NCBI RefSeq assembly: GCF_042683165.1
Contig: NZ_JBHUIZ010000012.1
Coordinates: 310,001-374,000 of the forward strand
DNA: 64,000 nucleotides
Source: Tigheibacillus halophilus
GTDB lineage: Bacteria > Bacillota > Bacilli > Bacillales > Amphibacillaceae
Direction: 5' to 3'
Under the pieces are notes generated by a model that saw only the letters and a program-made list of their open reading frames with translations, was not told the DNA's origin and ran no database searches. Numbering within the stretch: the stretch's first letter is position 1; every line of letters begins with the position of its first letter. Both the position numbers and the translations under genes were made by a program. Positions 51,865-61,450 of this stretch are shown here, in pieces.

Positions 51865-52203
51865 GTTGGTTCCCACCTATTCATTTATATTTGCAAGATA
51901 CAAATGGATGTAGGTATATTCATTTTTTATCCTTGCAACAGTTCATTTTAGCATGTTTTACGGGTTTTCTCCACTCGATTTGAAAAAAGACGAAAAATAT
52001 CCATTTGCATTATCTGATATAATCGAATCAAACCTTCAAGGGGATGAGCATACATAGTTGCGATAAAGATTGCGAGCGTACGAAATGCATCTTAGCGGAT
52101 TCCAATCAACATTTTGGCGAAATAGCATGTTTTGCATTATATTTACTTCATATAGTGTGAACGACGCACTGATGATCAAGACGAAAAAAGGATGTGATGG
52201 GAA
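51865..52203. other. 340-base divergent gap between trhO and the response regulator gene
   Basis: A TGATATAAT extended -10 lies at 52014-52022, reading right; a following 38-codon ORF (52044-52160) has AAGGGG directly against its ATG, too close to be a normal SD. Otherwise no recognisable element. Confidence 0.3.
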
Positions 52204-52863
52204 ATGTCCGAAGTCATGCCAATCAAAGTGATCATTGCAGACGATAATTCATTTATACGCGAAGGGATGAATATCATCCTGTCCACTTATAAAGATTTCC
52301 AAGTGCTTGCCATCTTAAAAGACGGTCAGGAAGCCGTGGACTATTGCATGAAGCATGAGGTGGATATTGCTTTGCTGGATGTCCGTATGCCTCGGATGAA
52401 CGGTGTTGAAGCGACCAAACTGATTACAGAAAAAACCAAAACGAAACCAGTCATTTTGACAACATTTGATGATGATGAATATATCCTTGGTGCCATCCAA
52501 AACGGTGCGAGAGGTTATTTGCTCAAAAATAACGATCCAGAGCGGATCCATGATGCTTTAAAAAGTGTTTATCATGGCACTGGCATCATTCAGGATGTGA
52601 TGTTGGAAAAAATTAAATCCACTTTGGCAAACAGACAGAATACGAAAGAAGAGCCGATGCTGGATTCATCGAAATTCACCGAACGAGAATTGGAAATCAT
52701 GTCCTATATCGCTAAAGGATACGCCAATAAAGAAATATCTGAGAAAATGTACATATCGGGCGGAACAGTAGCAAATTACATCACATCCATCTTAAACAAA
52801 ACGGGATTGAAACATCGTACACAAATTGCTGTCTATTATCTGACAGGGAAAGTTTACGACTGA
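52204..52863 (+). CDS. NarL/LuxR-family response regulator
   Basis: 219 residues. Receiver domain 7-125 with acidic pocket ADD (12-14) and phospho-acceptor Asp59 in LLDVRMPRMNG, Thr near 86 and Lys in YLLKNNDPER. C-terminal LuxR-type helix-turn-helix (about 153-210): FTERELEIMSYIAKGYANKE. It should bind DNA after phosphorylation by the kinase encoded next; the two genes share a base (TGATG). In length and pairing it resembles LnrK (YfiK). Likely target: the downstream ABC genes. Confidence 0.92.
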   Translation: MSEVMPIKVIIADDNSFIREGMNIILSTYKDFQVLAILKDGQEAVDYCMKHEVDIALLDVRMPRMNGVEATKLITEKTKTKPVILTTFDDDEYILGAIQNGARGYLLKNNDPERIHDALKSVYHGTGIIQDVMLEKIKSTLANRQNTKEEPMLDSSKFTERELEIMSYIAKGYANKEISEKMYISGGTVANYITSILNKTGLKHRTQIAVYYLTGKVYD

Positions 52864-53975
52864 TGGAACGCTGGTTGATTTTTTGCAAAATGACGCTTAT
52901 TTTCTACATCATTTTGCAAAGTATCCCGAGTCATGTACAAGATATACCCTTGGTGGTTTTTCTGCTTTTATTGTATATATGTCTGAATCTGTGCACGTCT
53001 ATTTTGAGAAAAGCCGTCTTCATTCGATTGTGCATCTTGCTCTCGGTATTGCTGGAAGTGGCGGGGTATGTTTATGCCAATCCATTATTCATTTTGTTTT
53101 TGCCATTATCAATGCTGGAGCTTTTGGAGCTTTACGTAAAACGTCATTGGGTGCGCTTACTATTGGTACTGGGTCCTGTGTTTTATCTCAGCAGAGAACT
53201 CCAAGCGTTATATCTTCTTATAGCAGTGTTTGTTTTCATGTTTCATACCATGGGGTCTCAGTTTGCACAAAAAATACGCACCGGCGAAGCTGCTATGGAT
53301 GAATTACGGCTTACACAGCAACAATTGATACAGCGTATCCAGGAAAAGGATATCTATGCAAAGCAATCCGAATATATGCTTAAATTGGAGGAAAGAAACC
53401 GTATTTCACAGGAAATCCATGATGATATCGGGCATGCCATAACGGGAGCGCTTATACAAATGGAAGCCTCCAAAGCGATGCTGAAACTGGACCAGGATAA
53501 GGCGGAGGAGTTACTGCAAAATGCGATTGGCATCACAAAAGAAGGGATTGAGAGCATCCGGCTGACGTTAAAAAATATGAAACCTGCAACAGAGCATGTA
53601 GGCATCAACCGTCTCAAACTGTATATTGATGAATTCGCCGCAAAAAACAGTATAAAGACAGCAATAACATATCAAGGTAATCTCGATGTCATCCTTCCTA
53701 TCCAATGGAAAGTTATAGCGGAAAATATGAATGAGGCATTGACAAATGCCATGAAATACAGTGATTGCAGCAAAATCGCTGTAGATATTACGGTGTTGAA
53801 TAAGCTTATTAAAGCAGAAGTGAAAGACGACGGAAGCGGTGCGGGGAAAATAGAGAAAGGATTGGGGATCATCGGGATGGAGGAAAGGACGGCTTCTATC
53901 GACGGTAAAATAATTGTTGATGGAAAAAACGGATTTTCCGTCACTACCCTGCTCCCGATTTTGAAGGAGGTATAG
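52863..53975 (+). CDS. Membrane sensor histidine kinase (HisKA_3 type)
   Basis: 370 residues. The N-terminal third has five to six hydrophobic helices (about 8-25, 29-46, 52-72, 74-90, 98-110, 113-130) with almost no extracellular domain, the intramembrane-sensing layout. The coiled coil 143-178 leads to phospho-acceptor His186 in RISQEIHDDIGHA. HATPase: N box MNEALTNAMKYSD (about 283-295), G boxes DDGSGAG and GLGIIGMEERTA. Similar in type to LnrJ (YfiJ). The stimulus is probably a membrane-active compound, by analogy. Confidence 0.9.
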   Translation: MERWLIFCKMTLIFYIILQSIPSHVQDIPLVVFLLLLYICLNLCTSILRKAVFIRLCILLSVLLEVAGYVYANPLFILFLPLSMLELLELYVKRHWVRLLLVLGPVFYLSRELQALYLLIAVFVFMFHTMGSQFAQKIRTGEAAMDELRLTQQQLIQRIQEKDIYAKQSEYMLKLEERNRISQEIHDDIGHAITGALIQMEASKAMLKLDQDKAEELLQNAIGITKEGIESIRLTLKNMKPATEHVGINRLKLYIDEFAAKNSIKTAITYQGNLDVILPIQWKVIAENMNEALTNAMKYSDCSKIAVDITVLNKLIKAEVKDDGSGAGKIEKGLGIIGMEERTASIDGKIIVDGKNGFSVTTLLPILKEV

Positions 53976-53977
53976 CA

Positions 53978-54895
53978 ATGGAAAATATCCGTGTAGGTAT
54001 CGTCGGACTTGGTGGTATTGCACAAAAAGCATATTTGCCGATTTTAACCAAAGAAACAAACTGGACATTAGTAGGTGCATTCTCACCAAGTGTCCAGAAA
54101 AGGGATCGTATCTGCAGACAATATCGGATGAATAGCTTTGCCAGTCTGCAAGCGTTGGCAAGTGCATGTGATGCTGTTTTTGTACATAGTTCCACGGAAT
54201 CGCATTTTGAAGTAACATCGACGCTTTTGAAAAACGGCATTGATGTGTATGTGGATAAGCCCTTGGCACAAACGACAGCTCAAGCCGAAAAATTAGTAGC
54301 ATTAAGTGAGAAGACAGGCAGAAAAATAATGGTCGGTTTTAACCGCCGTTTTGCACCGTGTTACCTGGAAGCGAAGGTAAAAATACATGATGCAGGCTCC
54401 GTCCATATGGAAAAGCATCGATTAGCTGGAATTGGCAGGAATTTAGCTTTTACAATCATGGATGATTATATTCATTTGGTGGATACCATCCGGTGGCTGG
54501 CAGATGGTGATTTGAAAGTTGCATTTTCTTATATGAAAACAAATGAAAAAGCGCAGTTGATTCATGCCCATCATTTGTACAAGGCAGATACACAAACGTT
54601 GTATTCCACTGCCATGCACCGCAGCGCGGGTACTAACCTGGAGCGACTGGAAATAATTATGGATGGATCCGTAATCAGAGTGAAAAATATGACCTTGTTG
54701 GAAGAGGAGCGTGAAGGTACTGTGACAGCAACAGCAGCTGGCTCATGGGAACCTATCACGAAATTGCGCGGATTTGAAGGAGCTGTGAGTCATTTCATTG
54801 CCAGTATACAACAAGATACGCAACCAGTTTCCAATGCCCTGGAAGGTTGGAAAACACAGCTGTTAGCAGAATCGCTGCTGTCAGATAAGTCCTGA
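53978..54895 (+). CDS. Gfo/Idh/MocA-family oxidoreductase
   Basis: 305 residues. N-terminal Rossmann motif VGIVGLGGIAQKAYL (about 6-20); VDKPLAQTT (about 90-98) holds the active-site Lys; the C-terminal domain begins near 125 with MVGFNRRFAPCY before it. The substrate is unknown, perhaps a sugar or inositol. It starts two bases after the kinase stop with AAGGAGG inside the kinase gene, so it is co-translated with the two-component genes, which is odd for a metabolic enzyme. A terminator follows. Confidence 0.9.
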   Translation: MENIRVGIVGLGGIAQKAYLPILTKETNWTLVGAFSPSVQKRDRICRQYRMNSFASLQALASACDAVFVHSSTESHFEVTSTLLKNGIDVYVDKPLAQTTAQAEKLVALSEKTGRKIMVGFNRRFAPCYLEAKVKIHDAGSVHMEKHRLAGIGRNLAFTIMDDYIHLVDTIRWLADGDLKVAFSYMKTNEKAQLIHAHHLYKADTQTLYSTAMHRSAGTNLERLEIIMDGSVIRVKNMTLLEEEREGTVTATAAGSWEPITKLRGFEGAVSHFIASIQQDTQPVSNALEGWKTQLLAESLLSDKS

Positions 54896-54966
54896 TGTGA
54901 AGAAGTACCATAAAAAACAACTATACCAACATGAAAACATGAAATATTTCATATGGGATGATGAAA

Positions 54967-54998
54967 GAATGCACTTATATCGGTGTGTTCTTTTTTTT
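54967..54998 (+). terminator. Terminator after the two-component/oxidoreductase genes
   Basis: GAATGCAC and GTGTGTTC form a stem (one G:U pair) followed by eight T residues. It separates these genes from the ABC exporter genes. Confidence 0.8.
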
Positions 54999-55039
54999 AT
55001 AATAAAAATAGATTCAAATTGATGAAAAGGGTGAAGCGG

Positions 55040-55978
55040 ATGAATATCCTGGAAATAAAAAATCTGGCAAAAAAATTTGGTGACTTTATTGCGGTAGACA
55101 ACATGTCGTTATCCTTGGCGGAAGGAGAAATATTCGGATTCCTCGGATCAAATGGTGCAGGTAAAAGTACGACCATCAACATGATCACTGGATTGATTCG
55201 TAAAAATCAAGGAACGATAAAGTTTTTGGGAAAAGATAGTGCAAAACATGCAACATTTATGAAGCGAAATATTGGCATGGTACCACAAGAGATTGCGATA
55301 TATGAGGATTTGACAGCGTACGAGAATGTCCATTTTTTTGCTGGATTATATGGATTTCGGGGAAAGGAATTGCATGAACGTACATTGGAGGCGCTGAAAT
55401 TTGTCGGTTTGCTGGAGAAACAAAAAAACTTCCCGAAGAAATTTTCAGGAGGAATGAAAAGACGGCTCAATATTGCCTGTGCTTTGGCGCACCGTCCAAA
55501 ACTCATCATCATGGATGAGCCAACAGTCGGTATCGATCCACAATCCAGGAATTATATATTAAACTCAGTCCGAAAACTGAATGATATGGGTTGTACAATT
55601 ATTTATACCAGTCATTATATGGAAGAAGTCGAGGAAATTTGCAGTCGTATTGCTATCATTGATCATGGCAAGATTATCGCGGAAGGCACGAAAGAACAAT
55701 TGAAATCACTAATTACGAATAAAAAATTGATTGAGATTGAAGTAAGAACGACAGAAGGCATCAACCTTGCTGACATCAAAGCTATCCAAGGCGTTGCTGA
55801 CGTCCACTGTACCGACAATAAGATCCAGATTCACACGGATTTTGGGATGAACAATTTAAATCATATTATCGCCCACTTCATCCATCATGGTATCGACATA
55901 CGGTCGCTGGATGAAAAAGAACCAAATCTGGAAACGGTGTTTTTAACACTGACAGGTCGAAACTTGCGTGATATCTAA
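55040..55978 (+). CDS. ABC-2 exporter ATP-binding protein (LnrL-like)
   Basis: 312 residues. Walker A GSNGAGKST (about 38-46), signature FSGGMKRRLNIACAL (about 137-151), Walker B LIIMDEPTVGID (about 157-168), switch His in YTSHYMEE, and a C-terminal regulatory domain of about 85 residues typical of drug and lantibiotic exporters. ATG at 55040 with AAGGGTGAAGCGG upstream. With two ABC-2 permeases and an upstream NarL-type two-component system, the set resembles LnrLMN, which gives linearmycin resistance in B. subtilis. Confidence 0.9.
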   Translation: MNILEIKNLAKKFGDFIAVDNMSLSLAEGEIFGFLGSNGAGKSTTINMITGLIRKNQGTIKFLGKDSAKHATFMKRNIGMVPQEIAIYEDLTAYENVHFFAGLYGFRGKELHERTLEALKFVGLLEKQKNFPKKFSGGMKRRLNIACALAHRPKLIIMDEPTVGIDPQSRNYILNSVRKLNDMGCTIIYTSHYMEEVEEICSRIAIIDHGKIIAEGTKEQLKSLITNKKLIEIEVRTTEGINLADIKAIQGVADVHCTDNKIQIHTDFGMNNLNHIIAHFIHHGIDIRSLDEKEPNLETVFLTLTGRNLRDI

Positions 55979-55998
55979 ATCGAAGGGAGGAGAAAAGG

Positions 55999-57120
55999 AT
56001 GAAGATGTTACAAATTACCTGGAAGCAAATAAAGCATGACTTTCGGGACATCAAGACATTTGTGTTCATGGTGGCATTTCCCATAGTGTTGATGCTGGTG
56101 CTTGGATCTGCTTTAAGCGGCGCTTTTGACTCCGAAAAAACAATTGGCGACGTCCACGTCTTGTATACGAGCACAGCAGATGAACAAACAACCAATGCAT
56201 TTAAAGACTTTGTGAAAGCAACAGGGAAGTCAGGCATCCACTTTAAGGAAGCGGATTCCAAATCTGCAGCTGAAAAGCAGATAGAAGACGGTAAAAAAGA
56301 TGCTTTTCTGCAGGTGAGAACGGATGGCATGCAGCTGGAAATCAATAAGTCAGACAGTTTGGAAGCGAGCATATTGCAAGGTACGCTGGCTGCTTTTGTA
56401 AAACAATATAATCTTGGATCGGTTATTGCAAAGGAAGTCCCTGAAAAACAAGCATCTCTATTTGCAAACAAGGAAAAAGAAGATTTTATTAAAGAAAAAA
56501 CAATCACAGGTGATAAACAGCCTGGTTCCATGGATTACTATGCCATTGTGATGACCACCATGATTGCATTATATGCAGCTATCTCAGCCAGCTTTTTAAT
56601 CACAGCTGAACGCACACGTCATACAGCTGACAGACTGATGATTGCCCCTGTAAAGAAATCAAACATTTTTGCCGGGAAAGTATTGGGGAGTATTGTCATT
56701 AATGCAGTCTGTATTGCTGCTGTAGTCATTGTTAGTATCGTTGCATTACATGCGAATTGGGGGAGCCATCCGGGGCTTGTCTCCCTGTTGTTATTGTCCG
56801 AAATCATTTTTGCAATCAGTTTTGGACTGGGAATAAGCTATATGACAAAAACGCCGGCTGCGGCCAGGGTGATTATTATGACTGTTGTGCAAGTGGCTTC
56901 CTTTTTTGGCGGGGCATATTTCAAGATTGATAATCCAGAAGGTTTTATGAAAATCCTGACGAACTTATCGCCATTGACATGGGAAAACGACGCGGTGATC
57001 AAAATGGTTTATGCGAATGATTTGTCAGCATTATTTCCTGCTATAGGGTTCAATATCGGTGCGGCTTTGCTGTTCATGCTGATTGCATCTGTTATATTCC
57101 GCAAAAAGGAGGGAATGTAG
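55999..57120 (+). CDS. ABC-2 type exporter permease (LnrM-like)
   Basis: 373 residues: one N-terminal membrane helix (about 20-40), a large extracellular region (about 42-175), then five hydrophobic helices. The conserved tail has LSPLTWENDAVIKMVYAND. This is the YhgE/Pip-like ABC-2 layout. GGGAGGAG upstream; 20 bases after the ATPase stop. It directly abuts the second permease gene. Confidence 0.87.
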   Translation: MKMLQITWKQIKHDFRDIKTFVFMVAFPIVLMLVLGSALSGAFDSEKTIGDVHVLYTSTADEQTTNAFKDFVKATGKSGIHFKEADSKSAAEKQIEDGKKDAFLQVRTDGMQLEINKSDSLEASILQGTLAAFVKQYNLGSVIAKEVPEKQASLFANKEKEDFIKEKTITGDKQPGSMDYYAIVMTTMIALYAAISASFLITAERTRHTADRLMIAPVKKSNIFAGKVLGSIVINAVCIAAVVIVSIVALHANWGSHPGLVSLLLLSEIIFAISFGLGISYMTKTPAAARVIIMTVVQVASFFGGAYFKIDNPEGFMKILTNLSPLTWENDAVIKMVYANDLSALFPAIGFNIGAALLFMLIASVIFRKKEGM

Positions 57121-58266
57121 ATGAAGAATGTACTATGGCTAATGAAAAAGACCCTGACGGTAACGTTCAAAAGCAAGAAAAATATCCTATTGTACCTTTT
57201 TATGCCTATGATTGGTATCATCGTCGCGTTTGTAGCATACGGAGACCAAAATTCGCAATCTCTTTCCATTGGAATTATCGATCATGACAGACAGCCAATC
57301 ACAGCTGAAACGATTGATTATTTAAAACAAATGGATCATGTAGATATGAAGGTATTAAAGGATAAAGAAATGCAGGATGCGCTCACCTCAGGGCATATTG
57401 ATGGGGCCATCACTTTTGATCATGGGTACGCAGATAGTATCTTGGCACAGAAACCTGCTCATGTGACCATCACCTCCATTAAAGGGGAAAGTGTGACAGG
57501 GTTTGTCAAGTCGATGCTCTATCAATATATGGACCAATTGACTGTTCTTAGTGAGGCGGCGGATGGAGATACTCACAAATTCACTGCGTTATACAAGGAT
57601 TATCAGCAAGCGGAATTTCAGTTGCAGACAACAGCAGTGGAAGATACTTCTGTCGATAAAGGAATGACATATACGGCAGTAGGCTTCTTGATCATGATCA
57701 TGTTGCTCTCTGCAAGCAATCTTGCGGAAATCATATTGAAGGAAAAAGAAGAACGTACCTACTTTCGATTGCTGTCAACGCCGATTACAGCAAAACAATT
57801 CATGATAGCCAACACGCTGGTGAATCTCATGGTCATGATTGTTCAGGCAATGCTGACGCTATTGATTTTGACCAAGGGATTTGATATCAGTTTAGGTGTA
57901 GTTTTTTGGAAGGCAGCTGTCGTGATGATCTTGTTCGCATTGATTTCTGTAGGATTGTCATTGACCATTGTTGCTTTCTCCGGCAGCCGCAACGCAGTGT
58001 CTGCCCTGTCCAATTTGATTATAATGCCGACCGTTATGCTCTCTGGATGTTTTTGGCCGGTCGAAATAATGCCAAAAACAGCACAGAAGATATCTGAATT
58101 TCTGCCACAACGATGGGCCTTAGAAACATTGACACAACTGCAAGAAGGCAGCAAAATAGGTGATTTGTATTTGAACTTTCTGATTCTCATCGCATTCGCG
58201 CTGGTCTTTTTCCTAATCGCAACCTATAAATTCAGCAGAAACAATAACATAAACAGTTTCTCCTGA
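57121..58266 (+). CDS. ABC-2 type exporter permease, second subunit (LnrN-like)
   Basis: 381 residues with the same layout as its neighbour: TM1 at about 22-40, extracellular domain about 42-180, then five helices including GFLIMIMLLSASNLAEIIL (about 189-207). The conserved segment LSGCFWPVEIMP is near 315-326 and QRWALETLTQL near 338-348. The ATG follows the previous stop with no gap; AGGAGGGAATG lies in the preceding gene. The two permeases probably form a heterodimer. Confidence 0.87.
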   Translation: MKNVLWLMKKTLTVTFKSKKNILLYLFMPMIGIIVAFVAYGDQNSQSLSIGIIDHDRQPITAETIDYLKQMDHVDMKVLKDKEMQDALTSGHIDGAITFDHGYADSILAQKPAHVTITSIKGESVTGFVKSMLYQYMDQLTVLSEAADGDTHKFTALYKDYQQAEFQLQTTAVEDTSVDKGMTYTAVGFLIMIMLLSASNLAEIILKEKEERTYFRLLSTPITAKQFMIANTLVNLMVMIVQAMLTLLILTKGFDISLGVVFWKAAVVMILFALISVGLSLTIVAFSGSRNAVSALSNLIIMPTVMLSGCFWPVEIMPKTAQKISEFLPQRWALETLTQLQEGSKIGDLYLNFLILIAFALVFFLIATYKFSRNNNINSFS

Positions 58267-58279
58267 ATACACCGGCAGC

Positions 58280-58339
58280 GGGGACAGTTTCCCACCACAC
58301 TATTGCTTTTATGCTTTAGTGAGGCAGGGGAATGTCCCC
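58280..58339 (+). repeat. REP-like long hairpin
   Basis: Nested complementary arms: GGGGACA/TGTCCCC at the ends, TTTCCC/GGGGAA inside, CACTA/TAGTG innermost, with A-T rich loop. No T-run follows. The GGGGACA start is like repeats seen in many bacterial intergenic regions. Only one copy was noticed in this window. Confidence 0.45.
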
Positions 58340-58450
58340 TTATTCGACATAAAAAAATTCATCTCGAGGGTTTTCTTATTTTGGAAAAGTGATATAATAG
58401 GCAGGAAGTACTGCAATTCACTACTAATCTATTAGAATTGGGGTAGAATC

Positions 58451-59407
58451 ATGGAACAAAAGAGAGCAAGGCGCAGACAGCGCAAACCGAAACGTATGTG
58501 GAAAAGATTTGTGATGTTGATTGTTCTGCTGGCGGTTGTCGGGGGATCGCTATATGCGTTTTCGATATATAGCAATGCAAAAGGTACTGTCAATGGAAAA
58601 ATGCATAAAGATGTGTCTGCCATCGATACGTCTGTGGCGAAGCAAAAACTGAAGGCCGGCAAGCCGCTCAATATACTTTTGCTGGGAGTTGATAAGCGCC
58701 CTGGTGACAGCGGACGTTCCGACGCACTAATGGTGTTGTCGCTCAATCCGAAGAAGGATGAAATGAAATTAATCAGCATTCCGCGTGATACACGGACTGA
58801 AATCGCCGGAAAAGGGACAATGGATAAAATCAACCATGCTTATGCTTTTGGCGGAACGGATATGTCTGTTGCCACTGTAGAAAATATGTTTGACATGGAT
58901 TTGGATTACTACGTTGAAGTAAATATGCAAGGGCTATCGAAACTGGTAGATACAATTGGCGGTATCACTGTCGATAATCAGATTGATTGGTATGACGAAG
59001 GCTATTATAAAAAAGGTTTCCACTGGACCAAAGGTAAGCTTCATTTGGATGGCGAACAGGCACTAGGCTATGTCAGAATGCGCCACCTGGATCCTGAAGG
59101 AGACTTTGGCCGGACGAAGCGCCAGCGTATGGTTATCCAAGCCATTGTTGATAAAGGGGCCAGCATTGCTTCAGTGGGGAAAATCAATAGCTTGATTGAC
59201 GTGCTTGGCAGTAACATGACTACCAACATGGACTTTGCAGATATGAAAACACTTCTGCTTGGTTATAAGAATACCCGCAAGCATTCAGAAAGCTATATGC
59301 TGCAAGGTACGGGACAAAAAATCAACGGTATTTATTATTATGTCGTTCCAGAGACTGAACTGCAGAAAGTAAATGGCATGATAAACGGAAGCAAATCTGA
59401 TTCTTAA
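58451..59407 (+). CDS. LytR-CpsA-Psr (LCP) family wall-polymer ligase
   Basis: 318 residues. A short basic cytoplasmic start (about 1-17, many Arg and Lys), one membrane helix (about 18-38), and an extracellular LCP domain: LLLGVDKRPGDSGRSDALMV (about 73-92) with the Asp/Arg residues that bind the pyrophosphate lipid, ISIPRDTRTEI (about 107-117) and GYVRMRHLDPEGDFGRTKRQ (about 205-224). Such enzymes transfer teichoic acid or other glycopolymers from lipid carrier to peptidoglycan (TagT/U/V group). TATAAT with a TG extension lies at 58393-58398. Confidence 0.92.
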   Translation: MEQKRARRRQRKPKRMWKRFVMLIVLLAVVGGSLYAFSIYSNAKGTVNGKMHKDVSAIDTSVAKQKLKAGKPLNILLLGVDKRPGDSGRSDALMVLSLNPKKDEMKLISIPRDTRTEIAGKGTMDKINHAYAFGGTDMSVATVENMFDMDLDYYVEVNMQGLSKLVDTIGGITVDNQIDWYDEGYYKKGFHWTKGKLHLDGEQALGYVRMRHLDPEGDFGRTKRQRMVIQAIVDKGASIASVGKINSLIDVLGSNMTTNMDFADMKTLLLGYKNTRKHSESYMLQGTGQKINGIYYYVVPETELQKVNGMINGSKSDS

Positions 59408-59410
59408 TAA

Positions 59411-59456
59411 AAAACCTGCATACTGCTTTTTTATCGAGCAGTATACAGGTTTTTTT
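59411..59456. terminator. Bidirectional terminator between the LCP gene and ydbT
   Basis: ACCTGCATACTGCT pairs with AGCAGTATACAGGT (one mismatch) with A- and T-runs on either side. The right T-run touches the ydbT stop codon. Confidence 0.9.
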
Positions 59457-60919
59457 CATGCTTTCAAGCGAATATCTTCACCGCGTTTTTCGTACCAATC
59501 CATTAACGCCTTGGCGACAGTTTGCGTCACATCATGTAATGTTTCTTCGTGAATCGGCGCGGCTCGATTCACAGTATGGACGGTCACGAGTCCAAATATT
59601 TTTTGATATAATGACTGAGTAATTTCCATTTCAACCAGGTTTTTGCGTGATGTCATGAATTGTTCACGCCATAACCCCTTCTGTTCCACAAGTATCATAG
59701 ATGCATCAAAACTATAGCGGGTATTTCGATAATTAAAATACCGATAGGCATACTGCAGTATAAACAAAATTGGCGAGATATACCAAAACGATTTGAAAAA
59801 CAAGAAGATAGCTGCAGTAACTACGAGCCAGAACCAAGGCAAACGAAGCATACGAACCTTCAGCGCTTTTGGGGGCAGACGGTGTGATGATTCAGGCATG
59901 GTAAATTGCGGCAGCAGTTCTTGGATGATTGCCATTGCTTTGTCACTTGGCAAATATGGATAAAGGGAATTGATTTCTTTGTCGTCATCTGCATCTTCAT
60001 CGCTTCCAGCGATAACTAACTTAACCTCCAACAATTGAAAGATTCTTTTCCAAGGAGGCTGCAGGATACGGACAGCCTGGACCCTGCTTTTGCGGATAGA
60101 AAAAGAACGCTCATTCAAAACCCCTTTGCGAATATAAATGTACGCTTCGTCTGATGCAATTTCATAATTGCCATATGTTAAATGTGTCTTGATCATTCCA
60201 AAAGCGACTGCAGCAATGATCAGCACAACAATGAGAAGGGCCATCCACCAATAGGAAGCGGATATACTTTCCCATATGCCTTCTGCTTTTTCGTCAACAT
60301 GGAAAACCTCATCAGCCTGTTTGAAAATTGTCAGCAAAACCGGGATGAGCGCGAGAAAACTAAAAGATAAAAACGATGCTTTTCGCAGATCCTTTTTTGT
60401 CGGCCAGTAGTGAACTGTCCGGGACATATTTTCCTTATTAGCAGGAGTATCTGTTCTTTCTGCCAGATCTTGTGGTGCGGCAGGTTCACTGATACGTCTT
60501 TCAATTTGCGCCGCCTCGGATTTGCCAACCGCCTCAAGTTTTACGGTAGCATGATCCCCGCTGGCATTCGTTTCCAATGCGAGAAAAACCACACCAAAAG
60601 GCTTGTAATAAAATGGGATCTTTCTTTGTATGTTCTGTATATTGGTAATTGGTACCTTGCTCGTTTCCTTTTTGAACAGCCCCCGTTGTATGTGTACGGT
60701 ATCCTCTGACAAGCTGTAAGTTGTTTTTCTCCACGCAATATAGACAGAGAATATTCGCCAAATCAGATAGGCAATCATCAGCCATCTGGCACCTCTGTAA
60801 AAAATAGATGTATCATTCATATGGATGATAAAAAGAAAAAAAAGGGGGAACAGCGAATTACGCAGCGTCAAGATGTAAGAAAAAACCATCTTCATCGGAT
60901 GCATTCGTTTAGCTTCCAT
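59456..60919 (-). CDS. ydbT: YdbT-like membrane protein with bacterial PH domains
   Basis: 487 residues with membrane helix pairs near 10-50, 175-240 and 365-395, between soluble bPH_2 (DUF304) domains; the typical element VHIQRGLFKKETSKVPITNI (about 80-99) begins the first domain and YIRKGVLNERSFSIRKSRV (about 265-283) the second. B. subtilis YdbT is a sigma-W protein linked to defence against membrane-active peptides (with YdbS). It starts 5 bases after ydbS; AGGAGG upstream. Confidence 0.9.
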   Translation of the reverse strand: MEAKRMHPMKMVFSYILTLRNSLFPLFFLFIIHMNDTSIFYRGARWLMIAYLIWRIFSVYIAWRKTTYSLSEDTVHIQRGLFKKETSKVPITNIQNIQRKIPFYYKPFGVVFLALETNASGDHATVKLEAVGKSEAAQIERRISEPAAPQDLAERTDTPANKENMSRTVHYWPTKKDLRKASFLSFSFLALIPVLLTIFKQADEVFHVDEKAEGIWESISASYWWMALLIVVLIIAAVAFGMIKTHLTYGNYEIASDEAYIYIRKGVLNERSFSIRKSRVQAVRILQPPWKRIFQLLEVKLVIAGSDEDADDDKEINSLYPYLPSDKAMAIIQELLPQFTMPESSHRLPPKALKVRMLRLPWFWLVVTAAIFLFFKSFWYISPILFILQYAYRYFNYRNTRYSFDASMILVEQKGLWREQFMTSRKNLVEMEITQSLYQKIFGLVTVHTVNRAAPIHEETLHDVTQTVAKALMDWYEKRGEDIRLKA

Positions 60920-60924
60920 ATCGC

Positions 60925-61416
60925 TCAGTCCTCCTCTTCAACCTTTGCATATGCGGCGATTTCATCTCTTAATTGGCCGGCATCCCATGATTTGATGGCC
61001 GGAATGGCATGCGCAGAGCGGATGGTCTGTATGGATATCGTATTTAAATCATGCCTGCGAAAAAGGGGGCCTTGTTTCAGCTCTACAAATTGGACCTTGG
61101 TCATCGGTATAACTGTTTCTTTTTTTACCCAGATTCCTTTGTGTATCCGCACAAATTCTTCACTAATGGAAAATCGCCAGCTTTTTTGCAGATAAATGGG
61201 TTGAAATCCAATTTCCCAAACAGAATTCAGGACGACTAGAGCAAGCAGGACACAGAATGTAACGCCAATCCATGTATACCAATTGAAATAATAACTTGCT
61301 CCAATAAGTGCCGACAAAATAACTATCGAAATAACACTTTCAATGATATTGGTCAGTCGCCATACACGAATGGCGTCTTTGGAAATGTTTTGATATGACG
61401 TATTTATCGAAGCCAT
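60925..61416 (-). CDS. ydbS: YdbS-like membrane protein with bacterial PH domain
   Basis: 163 residues: two membrane helices (about 22-42 and 47-66) followed by one bPH_2 domain (about 70-160) containing IHKGIWVKKETVIPMTKVQF near 90-109. Partner of YdbT. First gene of the two-gene operon, with a consensus-like sigma-W promoter 35 bases before its start and phased repeats further upstream. Confidence 0.9.
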   Translation of the reverse strand: MASINTSYQNISKDAIRVWRLTNIIESVISIVILSALIGASYYFNWYTWIGVTFCVLLALVVLNSVWEIGFQPIYLQKSWRFSISEEFVRIHKGIWVKKETVIPMTKVQFVELKQGPLFRRHDLNTISIQTIRSAHAIPAIKSWDAGQLRDEIAAYAKVEEED

Positions 61417-61450
61417 GCAAAAACCTCTTTCTCTGGAATCTATCTTTACA

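Noticed and set aside
52044..52160. 38-codon ORF with four Cys before the response regulator gene
   Set aside because: AAGGGG touches the ATG, leaving no spacing for initiation; no switching hairpin and no terminator seen, so a leader role is not supported.
53568..54302. 244-codon minus-strand frame opposite the kinase and oxidoreductase genes
   Set aside because: Crosses the junction of two translationally joined genes on the opposite strand; no SD or family motif.
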